Shown here piece after piece: positions 9,450-17,732 of a stretch of 64,000 nt of DNA. The DNA comes from Streptomyces griseus subsp. griseus. Its GTDB lineage: Bacteria > Actinomycetota > Actinomycetes > Streptomycetales > Streptomycetaceae. The first letter of the stretch is position 1; each line of letters starts with the position of its first letter. Below the pieces are notes generated by a model. It had not been told where the DNA came from, did not search any database, and saw only the letters and a program-made list of their open reading frames with translations. Where the stretch lies: NCBI RefSeq assembly GCF_000720255.1, contig NZ_JOJE01000005.1:496001-560000 (forward strand), read 5' to 3'. A program made the position numbers and the translations under genes.

Positions 9450-9587
9450 GGGGCCCAGAGTACGGCTCGCGTCCGACAACGGCGCGAGGCAGTCTGTGGA
9501 GGACGGAAGTCGGATCGAGGCCGAGGTCCGACGACCACATGGGGAACGGGACGCAGGACCGTTCCCGCCACGCTTCACGTGTGGAAC

Positions 9588-9603
9588 ACTGGTCTAGACA
9601 ACC
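9588..9603. promoter_or_regulatory. DasR-responsive element (dre-like site) before ptsH
   Basis: ACTGGTCTAGACAACC matches 13 of 16 positions of the DasR operator consensus ACTGGTCTAGACCAGT, with the whole TGGTCTAGAC core intact. It lies 24 bases before the ptsH ATG. DasR is the GntR regulator of N-acetylglucosamine and PTS genes in Streptomyces, and ptsH is a known member of that regulon. Confidence 0.8.
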
Positions 9604-9626
9604 TGAGCACCGAAGGGCAGCATCAC

Positions 9627-9908
9627 ATGGCTGAGCGCCGCGTCAACGTCGGCTGGGCCGAGGGCCTCCACGCCCGCCCCGCATCCATCTTCGTCCGGGC
9701 CGCCACGGCCGCAGGTATCCCGGTGACGATCGCCAAGGCCGACGGCAACCCCGTCAACGCGGCCTCCATGCTGGCCGTCCTCGGCCTGGGCGCCCAGGGC
9801 GGCGAGGAGGTCGTCCTCGCCTCCGACGCCGACGGCGCGGACGCCGCCCTCGACCGGCTGGCGAAGCTGGTCTCCGAGGGCCTGGAGGACCTGCCCGAGA
9901 CGGTCTGA
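9627..9908 (+). CDS. ptsH: Phosphocarrier protein HPr
   Basis: The 93-residue protein is HPr, which passes phosphate from enzyme I to the EIIA components of the sugar phosphotransferase system in the cytosol. The phosphorylated histidine is His15 in GLHARPA. The second conserved block, NAASMLAVLGLGAQGGEEV, holds a serine at the position used by HPr kinase in Firmicutes; no such kinase is expected here. ATG 9627 is preceded by GAAGGG. The gene stands alone, as in S. coelicolor (SCO5841), with a DasR-type operator upstream and a hairpin downstream. Confidence 0.95.
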   Translation: MAERRVNVGWAEGLHARPASIFVRAATAAGIPVTIAKADGNPVNAASMLAVLGLGAQGGEEVVLASDADGADAALDRLAKLVSEGLEDLPETV

Positions 9909-9930
9909 GCACCGCTCGCAGCACGCACGG

Positions 9931-9960
9931 AGCCGTGTCGCCCTTCCGGGCGGCGCGGCT
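9931..9960 (+). terminator. Terminator after ptsH
   Basis: Hairpin of 13 pairs, AGCCGTGTCGCCC against GGGCGGCGCGGCT, with two G-U wobbles in RNA and a TTCC loop. It starts 22 bases after the ptsH stop and is followed by a T-rich TCGCTGTTTCTC. Confidence 0.75.
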
Positions 9961-10102
9961 TCGCTGTTTCTCACGCAATTTCGGGGACAAAATGGCGAGC
10001 GGGCATACGTGAGGCGCGCCACCAGAAATTCACGGCGCGCGAGAAAAGGGCAGCGGAAATACACCTCCGTCAAATATCCCCTCTTTGTATACGGCCCCCG
10101 TG

Positions 10103-10795
10103 TTAATGCCGCAGGCCCGACATGTTTACGGGATGTTGCGAAGTCCTCACACGCTCCGGGCGTTCCCCGGCGGAAAAGCGCAGCCGGTGCGCGGCGGTCG
10201 CCCGCTCGGTGTGCAGCGCCGTGATCGCCCGCGCGCGCTCGCTGTCGCCGCGCGCCACCGCGTCGACGATCGCGCCGTGGTCCGCCCAGGACTCGACCGG
10301 GTCGGCGGGGGCGTCGACGGCGTACATCCAGGCGATCTTGTGGCGCAGCTGGGTGAGCGTGGAGGTCATCGCATGGCTGCCGGAGGCCTGGGCGAGCGTC
10401 TCGTGGAACCAGCTCCCCAGCGAGCGCAGATCGTCGCTGCTGCCTCTCCTGGCCCGCTCCTGGCCGAGCCGGACGAGCCCGCGCAGCACCTTCAGATGGG
10501 CTTCCGTGCGCCGCTGGGCGGCCCGGGAGGCGCCCAGCGGCTCCAGGAGCATGCGCATCTCCAGCAGGTCGCCGGCCTCCTGCTCGGTGGGTTCGGCGAC
10601 GCACGCGCCCGCGTGCCGTCGGGTCACCACGAAGCCCTCGGCCTCCAGTGTGCGCAGAGCTTCGCGCACGGGGACGCGGGAGACGCCGTAGCGGCGCGCG
10701 AGGAGTTCCTCGGTGAGCCGGCTGCCGCGCTCGTAGACACCCGCGACGATGTCGTCCCGGATGGCCGTGCACACCGAATGCGCCGGAATACGCAT
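10103..10795 (-). CDS. GntR/FadR-family transcriptional regulator
   Basis: The 230-residue protein has an N-terminal winged helix of the GntR family (about residues 5-70; recognition region RYGVSRVPVREALRTLEAEG) and a helical FCD-type effector domain (DLLEMRMLLEPLGA ... FHETLAQASGSHAM ... HGAIVDAVARGD). The FCD domain usually binds a metal and an organic acid. ATG at 10795 follows a GGAGGT, so the 34-residue in-frame extension upstream is rejected. It is a single gene; its target is unknown and could be itself or nearby carbon-metabolism genes. It does not resemble DasR, whose ligand domain is of a different type. Confidence 0.88.
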   Translation of the reverse strand: MRIPAHSVCTAIRDDIVAGVYERGSRLTEELLARRYGVSRVPVREALRTLEAEGFVVTRRHAGACVAEPTEQEAGDLLEMRMLLEPLGASRAAQRRTEAHLKVLRGLVRLGQERARRGSSDDLRSLGSWFHETLAQASGSHAMTSTLTQLRHKIAWMYAVDAPADPVESWADHGAIVDAVARGDSERARAITALHTERATAAHRLRFSAGERPERVRTSQHPVNMSGLRH

Positions 10796-10936
10796 GACCG
10801 ACCTCCGCCTTAATCCCCGTGAAACGTCGACGATGGACGTGTGGTCAGTGACTCTATTGCAACGAGCCGGAATTTCCGATGGCGGGCCGGAATCCATGGA
10901 TATTTTTTGGACAGCGGGGTCCCAGAAACGCCGAAA

Positions 10937-10959
10937 GCCCCGGCTCGGAGAGCCGGGGC
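10937..10959 (-). terminator. Terminator after the M23 peptidase gene
   Basis: Perfect 9-bp stem, GCCCCGGCT and AGCCGGGGC, with a 5-base loop. On the minus strand it is followed by TTTCGG. It lies about 47 bases beyond the peptidase stop codon. Confidence 0.75.
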
Positions 10960-11005
10960 CGCGGGATGTCCTGCGTCTGATCGTCGATCTGTTCTGATCT
11001 GTTCG

Positions 11006-11779
11006 TCAGACGTTGACGCCGTGCTGACGGAGGTAGGCGACGGGGTCGATGTCCGAGCCGTACTCCGGGGAGGTACGGGCCTCGAAGTGCAGGTGCGGGC
11101 CGGTCGTGTTGCCGGTCGCACCGGAGAGGGCGATCTGCTGGCCCGGCGTGACCTGTTGGCCCACCGAGACTCCGATGGACGACAGGTGGCCGTACTGCGT
11201 GTACGTGCCGTCGCTCATCTTGAGCACGACCTGGTTGCCGTAGGCGCCGCCCCAGCCGGTCTGGACGACGGTGCCGGAGCCGACCGCGTGCACGGGGGTG
11301 CCGCTCGCGGCGTGGAAGTCGACACCTGTGTGGCTGCCCGAGGACCACAGGGAGCCGCCGGTCTTGTAGCCGGTGGAGATGTAGGAGCCGGAGATCGGTG
11401 CCACGAAGGCGTTGAGGCGCTTGCGCTCGGCCGCGCGCACGGCACGGGCCTTGGCCTCGCGCGCCTGCTTGGCCTCCGCACGCGCCTTCTCGGCCTCCTC
11501 TGCGGCCTTCTTGCGCGCGGCCTCCTCGGCCGCCTTCAGCTGCGCGGCCTCCTTCTGGGCCGCGGCCTGCTCGTCGACGCGGACGGCGACCGAGTCGCCG
11601 ACGGTGACGACGGGGGTCAGACCGGTCTGCTCGACGGCGGTGTCGGCGGCCAGCGCCGGCGCGTTCAGCGCGCCGATGATGCCGGTGGTGGTGAGCGCGG
11701 CGACACCCGCGGCGCGAGCGGTGGTGCGCTTGATGCGACTGGGACGACGGTGCTTCCCGGTGGCGCAGGTGAACGCCAT
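11006..11779 (-). CDS. Secreted M23 (LytM-type) peptidoglycan endopeptidase
   Basis: The 257-residue protein has a Sec-type signal peptide (basic start, hydrophobic stretch around residues 22-40, APALAA cleavage region near 45). An Ala/Glu/Lys-rich coiled coil follows (about residues 75-120), then a C-terminal M23 zinc peptidase domain. The zinc ligands are in SHTGVDFHA (His and Asp) and HLHFE (His). It should cut peptide bridges in the cell wall outside the membrane. The leader carries a c-di-AMP riboswitch, so expression is probably turned down at high c-di-AMP, in line with other Streptomyces wall hydrolases. A terminator follows the gene. Confidence 0.92.
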   Translation of the reverse strand: MAFTCATGKHRRPSRIKRTTARAAGVAALTTTGIIGALNAPALAADTAVEQTGLTPVVTVGDSVAVRVDEQAAAQKEAAQLKAAEEAARKKAAEEAEKARAEAKQAREAKARAVRAAERKRLNAFVAPISGSYISTGYKTGGSLWSSGSHTGVDFHAASGTPVHAVGSGTVVQTGWGGAYGNQVVLKMSDGTYTQYGHLSSIGVSVGQQVTPGQQIALSGATGNTTGPHLHFEARTSPEYGSDIDPVAYLRQHGVNV

Positions 11780-11802
11780 GAAGTTGAGTGGTCCTTTCCT
11801 TC

Positions 11803-11955
11803 CTTCTCGCCTACCGGGTTAGCTGACGGGTTCGGAGCAGGAAGGTCTCCTACGGGCCCCCTCGCGACACGCGCGGGCGTCCGATTCACCCCAGGGACTA
11901 CGAAGTTGGGTCCCCGGCTCCCCTGGCTCGCGCCGTACGGGGACTCGGCGATGAC
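11803..11955 (-). ncRNA. c-di-AMP riboswitch (ydaO-yuaA type)
   Basis: The minus strand between 11955 and 11803 shows the conserved blocks of the ydaO-yuaA RNA in order: GGGGAGCCGGGGACCCAA, then GGGGTGAATCGG, then a variable stem, then CCGAACCCGTCAGCTAACC and GGTAGGCGAG near the 3' end. It ends about 23 bases before the ATG of the M23 peptidase gene. In Streptomyces this RNA typically precedes cell-wall hydrolase genes and binds cyclic di-AMP, lowering expression. Boundaries are approximate. No expression platform was resolved between the aptamer and the start. Confidence 0.92.
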
Positions 11956-12102
11956 TGTCCGGTGCCGCGGTTTACGGCGCACTGCCTGACGAACAGCCCG
12001 GACGACGCTAAGCGGGACGACTTTCAATCCTCAAACCGATCGCGGCTTTTGTAGCGCATCCCACAGGCCAGACAGGCAACCTCTGCCCCAATTCGGACAT
12101 CA

Positions 12103-12138
12103 AGGGGCCCTGGTGACGGTTCCGACACCAGGGCCCCT
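12103..12138 (-). terminator. Terminator after the M16 peptidase pair
   Basis: Perfect 13-bp inverted repeat, AGGGGCCCTGGTG and CACCAGGGCCCCT, with a 10-base loop. It sits 15 bases beyond the stop codon of the second M16 gene. Confidence 0.82.
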
Positions 12139-12152
12139 GTACGCGTGTGCCG

Positions 12153-13541
12153 TTACTCGGCGGACACCACCGTGACCGCGCCGATGCCGAGGGCCTCGAC
12201 GGGCTCCTTGATCTGCGCGGCGTCACCGACGAGGACCGTCACCAGACGGTCCACCGGGAAGGCGCTCACGGCGGCCGCGGTGGCCTCCACGGTGCCGGTG
12301 GCGGCGAGCTGCTGGTAGAGCGTCGCCTGGTAGTCGTCCGGCAGGCCCTGCTCGACCTGGTCGGCCAGCGTGCTCGCGACGGCCGCCGCGGTCTCGTACT
12401 TCAGCGGCGCCACACCGACGAGGTTCTGCACGGCGACGTCGCGCTCGGCGTCGGTGAGGCCCTCCGCCGCGAGGGTGCGCAGCACCGTCCACAGGTCCTG
12501 CAGGGCGGGGCCGGTGTTCGGGGTGTCCACGGAACCGCTGATGGCGAGCATCGCGGCGCCCGAGCCGTCGGGGGTCGACCGCAGGACCTGCCCGAACGCC
12601 CGGACACCGTAGGTGTAGCCCTTCTCCTCGCGCAGGACCCGGTCCAGGCGGGAGGTGAGGGTGCCGCCCAGGCAGTAGGTGCCCAGCACCTGTGCGGGCC
12701 ACACGCGCGCGTGCCGGTCGGGGCCGATGCGCCCGATGAGCAGCTGCGTCTGCACGGCGCCGGGGCGGTCCACGATGACGACGCGGCCGGTGTCGTCGGC
12801 CGTCACCGGCGGCACGGGCCGCGGCTGCGCCGACGAGCCCGCCCAGGCGCCCAGGGTGTCGCCGAGGAGCGCGTCCAGGTCGACATCGGTGAGGTCACCG
12901 ACGACCACGGCGGTGGCCGTGGCGGGACGGACGTGCTTCTCGTAGAAGGCGCGCACGGCCGCGGAGTCGATGTTCTCGACCGTCTCCTCGGTGCCCTGGC
13001 GCGGCCGGGACATGCGCGCGGTGGCCGGGAACAGCTCCTTGGAGAGCTCCTTGGCGGCACGACGCGAGGGGTTTGCCAGCTCGTGCGGGATCTCGTCGAG
13101 ACGGTTGCGGACGAGCCGCTCGACCTCGCTGTCCGCGAACGCGGGCGCACGGAGGGCGTCGGCGAGCAGTCCGAGGGCCTTCTCCAGGCGCGAGGCCGGG
13201 ACTTCGAGGCTGAGGCGTACGCCGGGGTGGTCGGCGTGTGCGTCGAGGGTGGCACCGCAGCGCTCCAGCTCGGCGGCGAAGTCCTCGGCTGAGTGCTTGT
13301 CGGTGCCTTCCGAGAAGGCCCGGGCCATGATCGTGCCGACGCCGTCCAGGCCGGCCGGCTCGGCGTCCAGGGGCGCGTCCAGGAGGACCTCGACGGCGAC
13401 GACCTGCTGGCCGGGGCGGTGGCAGCGCAGGACCGTCAGGCCATTGTCGAGGGTGCCGCGCTCGGGGGCCGGGAAGGCCCACGGCTTGGCATCGCCGGCC
13501 TGGGGCTGGGGGTGGAAGTCCATCGTGGCGAGCTCGGTCAC
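12153..13541 (-). CDS. M16 family peptidase-like subunit lacking the zinc motif
   Basis: The 462-residue protein has the fold and length of an M16 (pitrilysin/MPP) subunit: GTLDNGLTVLRCHRPGQQVV at the start, YTYGVRAF in the second half, and paired domains. At the place of the HxxEH zinc motif it reads TIMARAFSEGTDKH, so the catalytic histidines and glutamate are missing. It is therefore a non-catalytic partner, comparable with the alpha subunit of mitochondrial processing peptidase. The start is a GTG at 13541 whose bases overlap the stop of the upstream M16 gene by four (GTGA). The longer frame to 14060 is a shadow inside that gene. Confidence 0.87.
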   Translation of the reverse strand: MTELATMDFHPQPQAGDAKPWAFPAPERGTLDNGLTVLRCHRPGQQVVAVEVLLDAPLDAEPAGLDGVGTIMARAFSEGTDKHSAEDFAAELERCGATLDAHADHPGVRLSLEVPASRLEKALGLLADALRAPAFADSEVERLVRNRLDEIPHELANPSRRAAKELSKELFPATARMSRPRQGTEETVENIDSAAVRAFYEKHVRPATATAVVVGDLTDVDLDALLGDTLGAWAGSSAQPRPVPPVTADDTGRVVIVDRPGAVQTQLLIGRIGPDRHARVWPAQVLGTYCLGGTLTSRLDRVLREEKGYTYGVRAFGQVLRSTPDGSGAAMLAISGSVDTPNTGPALQDLWTVLRTLAAEGLTDAERDVAVQNLVGVAPLKYETAAAVASTLADQVEQGLPDDYQATLYQQLAATGTVEATAAAVSAFPVDRLVTVLVGDAAQIKEPVEALGIGAVTVVSAE

Positions 13542-14887
13542 CGGGCCGCCTCCTCGTTCTCGTCCTGGTCGGCGGGGGCTTCGGGGGCGGTCGGCTCGTA
13601 GACGAGCACCGCGCGGTTGTCGGGGCGCAGGCGGGCCTTGGCGACCTCCCGGACCTCCTCCGGTGTCACCTCCAGCACGCGCTGGACGGCGGTCAGGGCC
13701 AGCTGCGGGTCGCCGAACAGCACGGCGTAGCGGCACAGTTCGTCGGCGCGGCCCGCGACGGTGCCGAGGCGGTCCAGCCACTCGCGCTCCAACTGGGCCT
13801 GCGCGCGTTCCATTTCCTCGGCCGTGGGGCCTTCCTCGGCGAACCGGGCGAGCTCCTCGTCGATCGCGGTCTCGATGACCGGCACCTCGACGTCGCCGGA
13901 GGTCTTCACGTCCAGCCAGCCCAGGGAGGGCGCCCCGGCCAGCCGCAGCAGGCCGAAGCCTGCCGCGACCGCCGTGCGGTCGCGCCGCACGAGCCGGTTG
14001 TACAGGCGGGAGGACTCGCCGCCGCCCAGGACGGTGAGGGCCAGGTCGGCCGCGTCGCACGCGCGCGTGCCGTCGTGCGGCAGCCGGTAGGCGGCCATCA
14101 GGGCGCGCGCCGGGACCTCCTCCTCGACGACCTCGCGCAGCTGCTCTCCGATCACCTCGGGCAGCGCTCCGTCACGGGGCGCGGACTTGCCGTCGTGGCC
14201 GGGGATGGACCCGAAGTACTTCTCGATCCAGGCCAGGGTCTGCTCCGGGTCGATGTCACCGACCACGGACAGGACCGCGTTGTTGGGCGCGTAGTAGGTG
14301 CGGAAGAACGCGCGCGCGTCCTCCAGGGTCGCCGCGTCCAGGTCGGCCATCGAGCCGATGGGAGTGTGGTGGTAGGGGTGGCCCTCCGGGTAGGCGAGGG
14401 CGGTCAGCTTCTCGAACGCGGTGCCGTAGGGGACGTTGTCGTAGCGCTGGCGGCGCTCGTTCTTGACGACGTCCCGCTGGTTCTCCATGGACTCGTCGTC
14501 CAGGGCGGCGAGCAGGGAGCCCATGCGGTCGGCTTCCAGCCAGAGCGCGAGCTCCAGCTGGTGGGCGGGCATGGTCTCGAAGTAGTTGGTGCGCTCGAAG
14601 CTGGTGGTTCCGTTGAGCGAGCCGCCGGCGCCCTGCACCAGCTCGAAGTGGCCGTTGCCCTTCACCTGGCCGGAGCCCTGGAACATGAGGTGCTCGAAAA
14701 GGTGAGCCAGGCCGGTACGCCCCTTGACTTCGTGGCGCGAACCGACGTCGTACCAGAGGCACACCGCCGCGACGGGGGTCAGGTGGTCCTCTGAGAGCAC
14801 CACGCGCAGGCCGTTGGCCAGGCGGTGCTCGGTCGCTGTCAGGCCGCCGGAGCCTGCCTGGGCTGTGGCCGTGTGACCCATGGGCAT
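13538..14887 (-). CDS. M16 family zinc metallopeptidase, catalytic subunit
   Basis: The 449-residue protein carries the inverted zincin motif HLFEH (about residue 62) and the downstream glutamate region ENQRDVVKNERRQR, so it should be an active zinc peptidase. No signal peptide is seen, so it probably acts in the cytosol or at the membrane face. Three ATGs are close together (14893, 14887, 14881); 14887 is chosen because GAAGGG lies six bases before it. The four-base overlap with the next gene, a zinc-less M16 subunit, predicts a heterodimer made in equal amounts. Substrate unknown. Confidence 0.9.
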   Translation of the reverse strand: MPMGHTATAQAGSGGLTATEHRLANGLRVVLSEDHLTPVAAVCLWYDVGSRHEVKGRTGLAHLFEHLMFQGSGQVKGNGHFELVQGAGGSLNGTTSFERTNYFETMPAHQLELALWLEADRMGSLLAALDDESMENQRDVVKNERRQRYDNVPYGTAFEKLTALAYPEGHPYHHTPIGSMADLDAATLEDARAFFRTYYAPNNAVLSVVGDIDPEQTLAWIEKYFGSIPGHDGKSAPRDGALPEVIGEQLREVVEEEVPARALMAAYRLPHDGTRACDAADLALTVLGGGESSRLYNRLVRRDRTAVAAGFGLLRLAGAPSLGWLDVKTSGDVEVPVIETAIDEELARFAEEGPTAEEMERAQAQLEREWLDRLGTVAGRADELCRYAVLFGDPQLALTAVQRVLEVTPEEVREVAKARLRPDNRAVLVYEPTAPEAPADQDENEEAAR

Positions 14888-15275
14888 GTACATCCCTTCG
14901 ATCGCGGGAGCGGTCGTGCTTGACCGCGGATTTCCTGCTGGTCCTGCCACTTTATGCAAGCGTGCGGACAGTCGGCGAAGTTCCCGGAGGTCGTACGCCG
15001 AGAGCGAGAAGCCGGTCGCGGGCAGCGATGGCGTAGCCTGCGGGCAGTCGTGCCGAGGGGCCGCCCGGTGGGCGCACGCGGCGCCTCCGGGTGCCGGACA
15101 GGGCGTTGTACACCGGGTCCCGGCCCGTCTTGTCAGTGCCACGGTCCACAATGGTCCGCATCAGATCCCGTCAAACGCTTCAGCAAGTGAGTGAGCCGAA
15201 GGGGCGCGTCGGTGTCCCGCACCGGCTTGAGCACCCTGTAGGTGAACCACCAGGAATCAGGAGGAGCCGGCAGCG
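14888..15275. other. Divergent promoter region between M16 and parC genes
   Basis: This 388-base stretch separates two divergent transcripts. An AGGAGG near 15258-15263 serves parC. A TTGTCA lies near 15130, but no well-spaced partner hexamer was found. No reading frame here has the codon bias of a gene. Confidence 0.5.
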
Positions 15276-17732
15276 ATGGCCCGCCGCAGCACGAAGACCC
15301 CGCCGCCCGACGACTCGTACGAGGAGAAGATCCTCGACATCGACGTCGTCGACGAGATGCAGGGCTCCTTCCTCGAGTACGCGTACTCGGTCATCTACTC
15401 CCGTGCCCTGCCCGATGCCCGGGACGGCCTCAAGCCCGTCCACCGCCGCATCGTCTACCAGATGAACGAGATGGGCCTGCGTCCCGACCGCGGCTATGTG
15501 AAGTGTGCCCGCGTCGTCGGCGAGGTGATGGGCAAGCTGCACCCGCACGGCGACGCGTCGATCTACGACGCCCTGGTGCGCATGGCGCAGCCCTTCTCGA
15601 TGCGCGTACCGCTCGTCGACGGACACGGCAACTTCGGCTCGCTGGGCAACGACGACCCTCCGGCGGCCATGCGGTACACGGAGTGCCGCCAGGCCGCGGC
15701 GACGAGCCTGATGACCGAGTCGATCGACGAGGACACGGTCGACTTCAACCCGAACTACGACGGCCAGGAGCAGGAGCCGGTGGCCCTGCCCGCCGCCTTC
15801 CCGAACCTGCTGGTCAACGGCGCGTCCGGCATCGCGGTCGGCATGGCCACGAACATGCCGCCGCACAACCTCGGCGAGGTCATCGCGGCCGCCCGCCATC
15901 TGATCCGCCACCCGAACGCGGATCTCGAGACGCTGATGAAGCACGTCCCCGGCCCCGACCTGCCCACCGGCGGCCGGATCGTGGGTCTGGCCGGCATCCG
16001 GGACGCCTACGAGACCGGCCGCGGCACGTTCAAGATCCGCGCGACGGTGTCGGTGGAGACCGTGACCGCGCGCCGCAAGGGCCTGGTCGTGACGGAACTG
16101 CCCTTCGCGGTCGGTCCCGAGAAGGTCATCGCCAAGATCAAGGACCTGGTCGGCTCGAAGAAGATCCAGGGAATCGCCGACGTCAAGGACCTCACCGACC
16201 GTGAGCACGGCCTGCGCCTGGTCATCGAGATCAAGAACGGCTTCGTGCCGGAGGCCGTCCTGGAGCAGCTCTACAAGCTGACGCCGATGGAGGAGTCCTT
16301 CGGCATCAACAACGTGGCGCTGGTGGACGGCCAGCCGCTCACGCTGGGCCTGAAGGAGCTCCTCGAGGTCTATCTCGACCACCGCTTCGAGGTCGTGCGC
16401 CGCCGCAGCGAGTTCCGCCGGAGCAAGCGGCGCGACCGTCTGCACCTGGTCGAAGGCCTGCTCACCGCGCTCGTCGACATCGACGAGGTCATCCGGCTGA
16501 TCCGCTCCAGCGACAACTCCGCCCAGGCGAAGGAGCGCCTGATGGAGCGCTTCTCCCTGTCGGAGATCCAGACCCAGTACATCCTCGACACCCCGCTGCG
16601 CCGTCTGACCAAGTACGACCGCATCGAGCTGGAGGCGGAGAAGGAGCGGCTCAACACGGAGATCGCGGAGCTGACCCGGATCCTGGAGTCGGACGCCGAG
16701 CTGCGCAAGCTGGTCTCCTCCGAACTGGCCGCGGTGGCCAAGAAGTTCGGCACCGACCGGCGTACGGTGCTGCTGGAGTCCTCGGGCGCCCAGGTGGCGG
16801 CGGTCCCGCTCCAGGTCGCGGACGACCCGTGCCGGGTCCTGCTGTCCTCGACGGGGCTGCTGGCCCGTACGGCGAACGGCGAGCCCTCCGCCCAGGACGC
16901 GGACGCCCGGCGCGTCAAGCACGATGTGATCGTTTCCGCGGTGCCGGCGACGGCGCGCGGCGAGGTGGGAGCGGTCACCTCGGCGGGCCGTCTGCTGCGG
17001 ATCAACGTCATCGACCTGCCACAGTTGCCGGACACGGCGTCCGCCCCGAACCTCTCGGGCGGCGCGCCCCTCGCGGAGTTCGTCTCCCTGGAGGGCGACG
17101 AGACGCTGGTCTGCCTGACCACGCTCGACGAGTCCTCCCCCGGCCTCGCGCTCGGCACCGAGCAGGGTGTCGTCAAGCGCGTGGTGCCGGACTATCCGGC
17201 GAACAAGGAGGAGCTGGAGGTCATCACCCTCAAGGAGGGTGACCGGATCGTCGGCGGGGTCGAGCTGCGTACGGGCGAGGAGGACCTGGTCTTCATCACC
17301 GACGACGCCCAGCTGCTGCGCTACCAGGCCGCCCAGGTCCGTCCGCAGGGCCGGCCCGCGGGTGGTGTGGCGGGCATCAAGCTCGCCGAGGGCGCCAAGG
17401 TCATCTCCTTCACGGCGGTGGACCCGGCGGCGGACGCGGTGGTCTTCACGGTCGCGGGCTCGCGCGGAACGTTGGACGACTCCGTCCAGACCACGGCGAA
17501 GCTGACTCCGTTCGACCAGTATCCGCGCAAGGGCCGAGCGACCGGTGGCGTGCGCTGCCAGCGGTTCCTGAAGGGCGAGGACTGTCTGTCGTTGGCCTGG
17601 GCCGGACCCGCCCCGGCCCTGGCCGCCCAGAAGAACGGCACCCCGGCCGAGCTCCCCGAGATGGACCCGCGCCGGGACGGCTCCGGTGTGTCGCTGGCGA
17701 AGACGGTGTCGGTGGTGGCCGGGCCGGTCTAG
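15276..17732 (+). CDS. parC: DNA topoisomerase IV subunit A
   Basis: The 818-residue protein is a type IIA topoisomerase DNA-cleavage subunit. The 5Y-CAP active site AAMRYTECR supplies the catalytic tyrosine near residue 131, preceded by [16 protein letters not shown] and [12 protein letters not shown]. The C-terminal beta-propeller lacks a clean GyrA box: at that place it has [11 protein letters not shown]. This argues for a decatenating topoisomerase IV over gyrase. Streptomyces keeps this enzyme (SCO5836) besides gyrase for chromosome separation. ATG 15276 is preceded by AGGAGG. The partner subunit B lies 17 kb away at 34845-36968. The stop codon overlaps that of the convergent GTPase gene. 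Confidence 0.93.
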   Translation: MARRSTKTPPPDDSYEEKILDIDVVDEMQGSFLEYAYSVIYSRALPDARDGLKPVHRRIVYQMNEMGLRPDRGYVKCARVVGEVMGKLHPHGDASIYDALVRMAQPFSMRVPLVDGHGNFGSLGNDDPPAAMRYTECRQAAATSLMTESIDEDTVDFNPNYDGQEQEPVALPAAFPNLLVNGASGIAVGMATNMPPHNLGEVIAAARHLIRHPNADLETLMKHVPGPDLPTGGRIVGLAGIRDAYETGRGTFKIRATVSVETVTARRKGLVVTELPFAVGPEKVIAKIKDLVGSKKIQGIADVKDLTDREHGLRLVIEIKNGFVPEAVLEQLYKLTPMEESFGINNVALVDGQPLTLGLKELLEVYLDHRFEVVRRRSEFRRSKRRDRLHLVEGLLTALVDIDEVIRLIRSSDNSAQAKERLMERFSLSEIQTQYILDTPLRRLTKYDRIELEAEKERLNTEIAELTRILESDAELRKLVSSELAAVAKKFGTDRRTVLLESSGAQVAAVPLQVADDPCRVLLSSTGLLARTANGEPSAQDADARRVKHDVIVSAVPATARGEVGAVTSAGRLLRINVIDLPQLPDTASAPNLSGGAPLAEFVSLEGDETLVCLTTLDESSPGLALGTEQGVVKRVVPDYPANKEELEVITLKEGDRIVGGVELRTGEEDLVFITDDAQLLRYQAAQVRPQGRPAGGVAGIKLAEGAKVISFTAVDPAADAVVFTVAGSRGTLDDSVQTTAKLTPFDQYPRKGRATGGVRCQRFLKGEDCLSLAWAGPAPALAAQKNGTPAELPEMDPRRDGSGVSLAKTVSVVAGPV

